Shown here: positions 61,604-64,000 of the stretch, one piece after another
Numbering within the stretch: position 1 is the stretch's first letter
Layout: each line of letters begins with the position of its first letter
Origin: Caballeronia jiangsuensis
Lineage (GTDB): Bacteria; Pseudomonadota; Gammaproteobacteria; Burkholderiales; Burkholderiaceae
Assembly: GCA_000648925.1 (NCBI GenBank)
Contig: JFHF01000043.1
Location: 1-64,000 of the forward strand
DNA: 64,000 nucleotides
Direction of reading: 5' to 3'
Notes under the pieces: generated by a model
Database searches by the model: none
Seen by the model: only the letters and a program-made list of their open reading frames with translations
What the model was told of the DNA's origin: nothing
Position numbers and translations under genes: made by a program

Positions 61604-61948
61604 ATGGTCAATGGTGAAAGCAGAGACGGCAATCCCGAGCCGCCCGCGAGCTTCGAACGGCCGTTCAGGCTTTTCGCGGTGGAGCAGCGCGTGCTTGCAC
61701 AGAACGTCGATGGCAAGGTGATCGACATCGGCGCGATGGATTCCAGGAATGGACAGTTTTGCGCGTGCATGGATTCGGGCGATATCGCCACGGAGCCGAA
61801 GCGCAGCGCGGAACTTGCGTTGAAGGCGCTCGCCGGCAGGCTGTCGTTCGATTTTCTCGACGGCCTTTTCACGAGCGAGCGCGAAGCGGAGGTGAATGGG
61901 CGGTTACAGGATTATCCGAGCGTTGAGTTCGAGCTCGACGAGAGCTAG
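61604..61948 (+). CDS. Small soluble protein of unknown function
   Basis: A 114-residue acidic protein without signal peptide or membrane segment. The ATG at 61604 follows CCGGAGAACCGCATC. The core includes FRLFAVEQRVLAQNVDGKVI and a CACMDSGD cysteine pair. No family recognised. It is divergent from the SDR gene with 149 bp between. Confidence 0.6.
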   Translation: MVNGESRDGNPEPPASFERPFRLFAVEQRVLAQNVDGKVIDIGAMDSRNGQFCACMDSGDIATEPKRSAELALKALAGRLSFDFLDGLFTSEREAEVNGRLQDYPSVEFELDES

Positions 61949-62283
61949 CTGGCGGGTCGCACGCTCGACGACGGCGTCGCCTTCTTTGAAAACCGACGCA
62001 TTCCCAGTGACTAATGTTCGACACATCCAATCCAGCATGTTATTTGGATTCCTGAATTGATTTGAGGGCGAGCGAGAAAGCCGTGCGCTGACGCGTTCGA
62101 GCTGATTCCCGCCGATTGTTTCATTCAGCGCGTTGCCCGCCACGCGCGATTGCATTTTGCATACTGCCTGCAAAAAACGGCCGAACGCGCCGCGAGCGCG
62201 CGCCGCGCAGCTTTTACGCCGTTGTGCGATGCTAGTCGGGCGGCGGCGATCGGGGCATGCCGCATTCAATCGCGGGGTGAATC
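61949..62283. other. Gene-free stretch
   Basis: These 335 bp hold no convincing gene. One GCATTTTGCAT-type motif lies at 62150-62178. The promoter of the small secreted protein at 62284 should be in the right half. Confidence 0.4.
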
Positions 62284-62493
62284 ATGAAAAGAACGCCTTT
62301 CGCCACAGTCATCGTCCTTGCGGCAGCGACGCTTGCCGCACCGGCTTTCGCACGTGACGACGGTCCGCGCTTCGCGCAGGACCGGCTCGCAGAGCTCGTC
62401 GCGCAGCATAAGGAAGCGAACCGTCACATCGCTCAGGGGCCTTCGCAGGAAAGCCACGCTCAGTCGAAAGCGCAGCAACACGGCGCTTCGTAG
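62284..62493 (+). CDS. Small secreted protein of unknown function
   Basis: A 69-residue protein with a signal peptide (probable cleavage after AFA, residue 23) and a short, highly charged, Gln/His-rich mature part. The ATG follows GCGGGGTGAATC. No family recognised; similar short periplasmic proteins are common in the group. Confidence 0.6.
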   Translation: MKRTPFATVIVLAAATLAAPAFARDDGPRFAQDRLAELVAQHKEANRHIAQGPSQESHAQSKAQQHGAS

Positions 62494-62690
62494 GCTGATC
62501 TTGCTTGCGGCCTGACGAAGCACTTCGGGTCGCGGCACTCTCGATAAACCGGCGTGCAACGCGCCGGATGAGGTCGTTCGCGCCGGTCTCGGCCGTTGAT
62601 TTGCGCTCAAAGGTATGAAATTTGCGGCGGTGGCCCGGATGTTCCGCGGCCGCGCGCCGACGATCCTCCTCATCACCTTCATACAGACCC

Positions 62691-63815
62691 ATGCCAAGGA
62701 AAGCCCTATCGATTGCCATACTCTCCGTCTCCATTCTCGCAGCAGGCTGCGCGGGCATCGGCCCGGGCCGCCTCAAAGCCGATCAGGTGGATTACGCCCG
62801 GGCGCTCGGCGATGCGAAGAAGCGAGAAATTCTTGCAGCGATTGTCGGTTTGCGCTTCGCCGACGCGCCGTCGTTTCTCACCGTGAGCAGCATCATCGCC
62901 GCGTATACGTTCGATACCACGGGCGGCGTCGTGCTCAATGCCGGCTCCGGCGCGCAACCGAACTACGCGCAAGCGACGGGCAGCGTCTCGTACTCCAATC
63001 ATCCGACTTTCACATTCACGCCGACCACCGGCGATGCCTACGCGAGCGCCTACATCCGTCCACTTTCGCCGACGCTCGTGATGCCGCTCGCGGAAAGCGG
63101 CATTCCGATAGACCTGTTGCTGCGCATCACCGCGCAGTCGATCAGCGGCTTGCAGAATGGCAACGCGCTGGGTGGGCCGAATGCATCGGGATCACCGGAG
63201 TTCTTCTTGTTGCTACAGGCCTTGCGCAGGCTGCAACTGGCGGGCGAACTCAACATCGAAACGCGCAACACGGATGACGACAAGGCCGGCAAGAGCGGCA
63301 AGACCGACAAGAGCGCGAAGGGCAACAGCGCCGACAAGGGCGGTGTGTTCATCACGCTCGGCGCGACGCGCAGCGGGTCGAACAAGGAAGTGGTCGACGA
63401 TCTAACGCTCGTTAGAAGGCTTTTGCACCTCTCACCGAAAATGAAGACTTACGAAATCATCTATGGCCAATCGTCGGATCAGAACCGCATTCCGATGGTC
63501 ACGCGCTCGGTGCTTGGCATCCTTACCGATCTCGGCGCGCAGATCGCGGTTCCCGACGCGCAAGTGGACAGCGGCGCGACCAAGCCGGGCATCGGGCTGA
63601 TCGGTGGGGAGACGCGGCCGACCATCGTCGTGAAGGTGGGCGAGAAGGTGCCGCGGGATGCGTATGTGAGCGTGCTCTACGACGAGTCGCACTACTGGAT
63701 CGATCGCGGAGACTTCGATTCGAAATACGCGTTCACGGTCGTGCAGAACCTGATGGCGCTCGCGGAGGTCACTGACACCACGAAGTCGCCGGTGGTCACG
63801 ATTCCGGCGAACTAG
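62691..63815 (+). CDS. Putative lipoprotein of unknown function
   Basis: A 374-residue protein with a lipoprotein signal (MPRKALSIAILSVSILAAGC; lipobox LAAGC, Cys20). The mature part has a region with PTFTFTPTTGDAYASAYIRPLSP and a lysine-rich low-complexity insert (about 210-230, built of K/S/G/D), then a C-terminal domain ending near NLMALAEVTDTTKS. The start at 62691 fits the signal; the frame is open upstream to 62622. No known family recognised, so it may be an outer-membrane surface or secretion-linked protein. Confidence 0.7.
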   Translation: MPRKALSIAILSVSILAAGCAGIGPGRLKADQVDYARALGDAKKREILAAIVGLRFADAPSFLTVSSIIAAYTFDTTGGVVLNAGSGAQPNYAQATGSVSYSNHPTFTFTPTTGDAYASAYIRPLSPTLVMPLAESGIPIDLLLRITAQSISGLQNGNALGGPNASGSPEFFLLLQALRRLQLAGELNIETRNTDDDKAGKSGKTDKSAKGNSADKGGVFITLGATRSGSNKEVVDDLTLVRRLLHLSPKMKTYEIIYGQSSDQNRIPMVTRSVLGILTDLGAQIAVPDAQVDSGATKPGIGLIGGETRPTIVVKVGEKVPRDAYVSVLYDESHYWIDRGDFDSKYAFTVVQNLMALAEVTDTTKSPVVTIPAN

Positions 63816-63882
63816 TCTGTCGGGTCCGTCATGGTCCTTCCTCGCGCTTTCGTGCACGAAGGGCCGTGACTACAATGATCCG

Positions 63883-64000
63883 ATGACCGACATCGACATC
63901 AGGCTGCTCCAGGTGTTCGCCGAAATCCACGCGACGCGCAGCGTCTCCCAGGCCGCGGCGAATCTCGGGCTGTCGCAGCCCACGATCTCCTTCAATCTCG
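63883..64000 (+). CDS. LysR-family regulator, N-terminal part (runs past window end)
   Basis: The first 39 codons encode TDIDIRLLQVFAEIHATRS then VSQAAANLGLSQPTISFNL, a LysR helix-turn-helix. The gene continues beyond 64000. Only the DNA-binding start can be seen. Confidence 0.8.
   Translation, partial: MTDIDIRLLQVFAEIHATRSVSQAAANLGLSQPTISFNL

Noticed and set aside
1..64000. CRISPR array, prophage or rRNA/tRNA genes
   Set aside because: I saw no regularly spaced short repeats, phage structural genes or RNA-gene sequences. Only the one insertion sequence and the hairpin repeats are mobile-like.

Overview
The window looks like a chromosomal segment of a Burkholderiaceae bacterium of the Paraburkholderia/Caballeronia/Burkholderia group. 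The DNA is GC-rich with codons biased to G/C in the third position. Several proteins are of types familiar from that group: a 279-residue SerB, an OpcP-like trimeric porin, PE-LIG-POL LigD with Ku, a kgu operon with a PtxS-like repressor, and many LysR regulators divergent from their targets. Genus is an inference. I see no rRNA or tRNA gene, CRISPR array or prophage.

Layout. 1-3.9 kb: a dispersed hairpin repeat, serB, a LysR/alcohol-dehydrogenase divergent pair and a secreted protein. 4.2-8.2 kb: bacterial NHEJ (ku, ligD, a small hydrophilic protein). 8.4-13.9 kb: a red/far-red light module (biliverdin-forming heme oxygenase, bacteriophytochrome kinase, single-domain response regulator, hybrid kinase). 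14-19 kb: two VOC proteins, a FetAB-type exporter, an AsmA protein. 19-22.8 kb: TonB receptor with a DUF2946 protein behind an operator-like palindrome, a cluster of DnaA-box-like sites, two small proteins. 23-27.9 kb: ClC channel, aldo-keto reductase, GST, PLP-dependent sulfur-amino-acid enzyme. 27.9-34.7 kb: a three-subunit molybdoenzyme best read as a SoeABC-type sulfite dehydrogenase, a YeiH-type transporter and a LysR regulator. 34.7-40.8 kb: the 2-ketogluconate operon kguE-kguK-kguT-kguD with ptxS, split by an inverted pair of the hairpin repeat. 40.8-49.5 kb: YhfC-type protease, small unknowns, a Spy/CpxP-like protein with a LysR, an Lrp regulator with a saccharopine-dehydrogenase-like enzyme, a P-loop protein, a cation/proton antiporter, a flavoprotein disulfide reductase. 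49.6-50.9 kb: an IS481-family element in the loop of another repeat copy. 51-64 kb: MFS transporter, PRC-barrel lipoprotein, ankyrin protein, DUF938 methyltransferase, EamA exporter/LysR pair, Rieske oxygenase, porin, SDR, small secreted proteins, a large lipoprotein, and the start of another LysR gene.

The least expected signal is not a gene. Four copies of a double-hairpin repeat (near 1-237, 38011-38264, 38401-38642, 49550-50981) are each flanked by coding DNA with strong strand asymmetry: rich in G+T when read toward the repeat and in A+C when read away from it. This holds whatever the direction of the gene and whether its 5' or 3' end is next to the repeat. It suggests a local mutational process tied to the hairpin.
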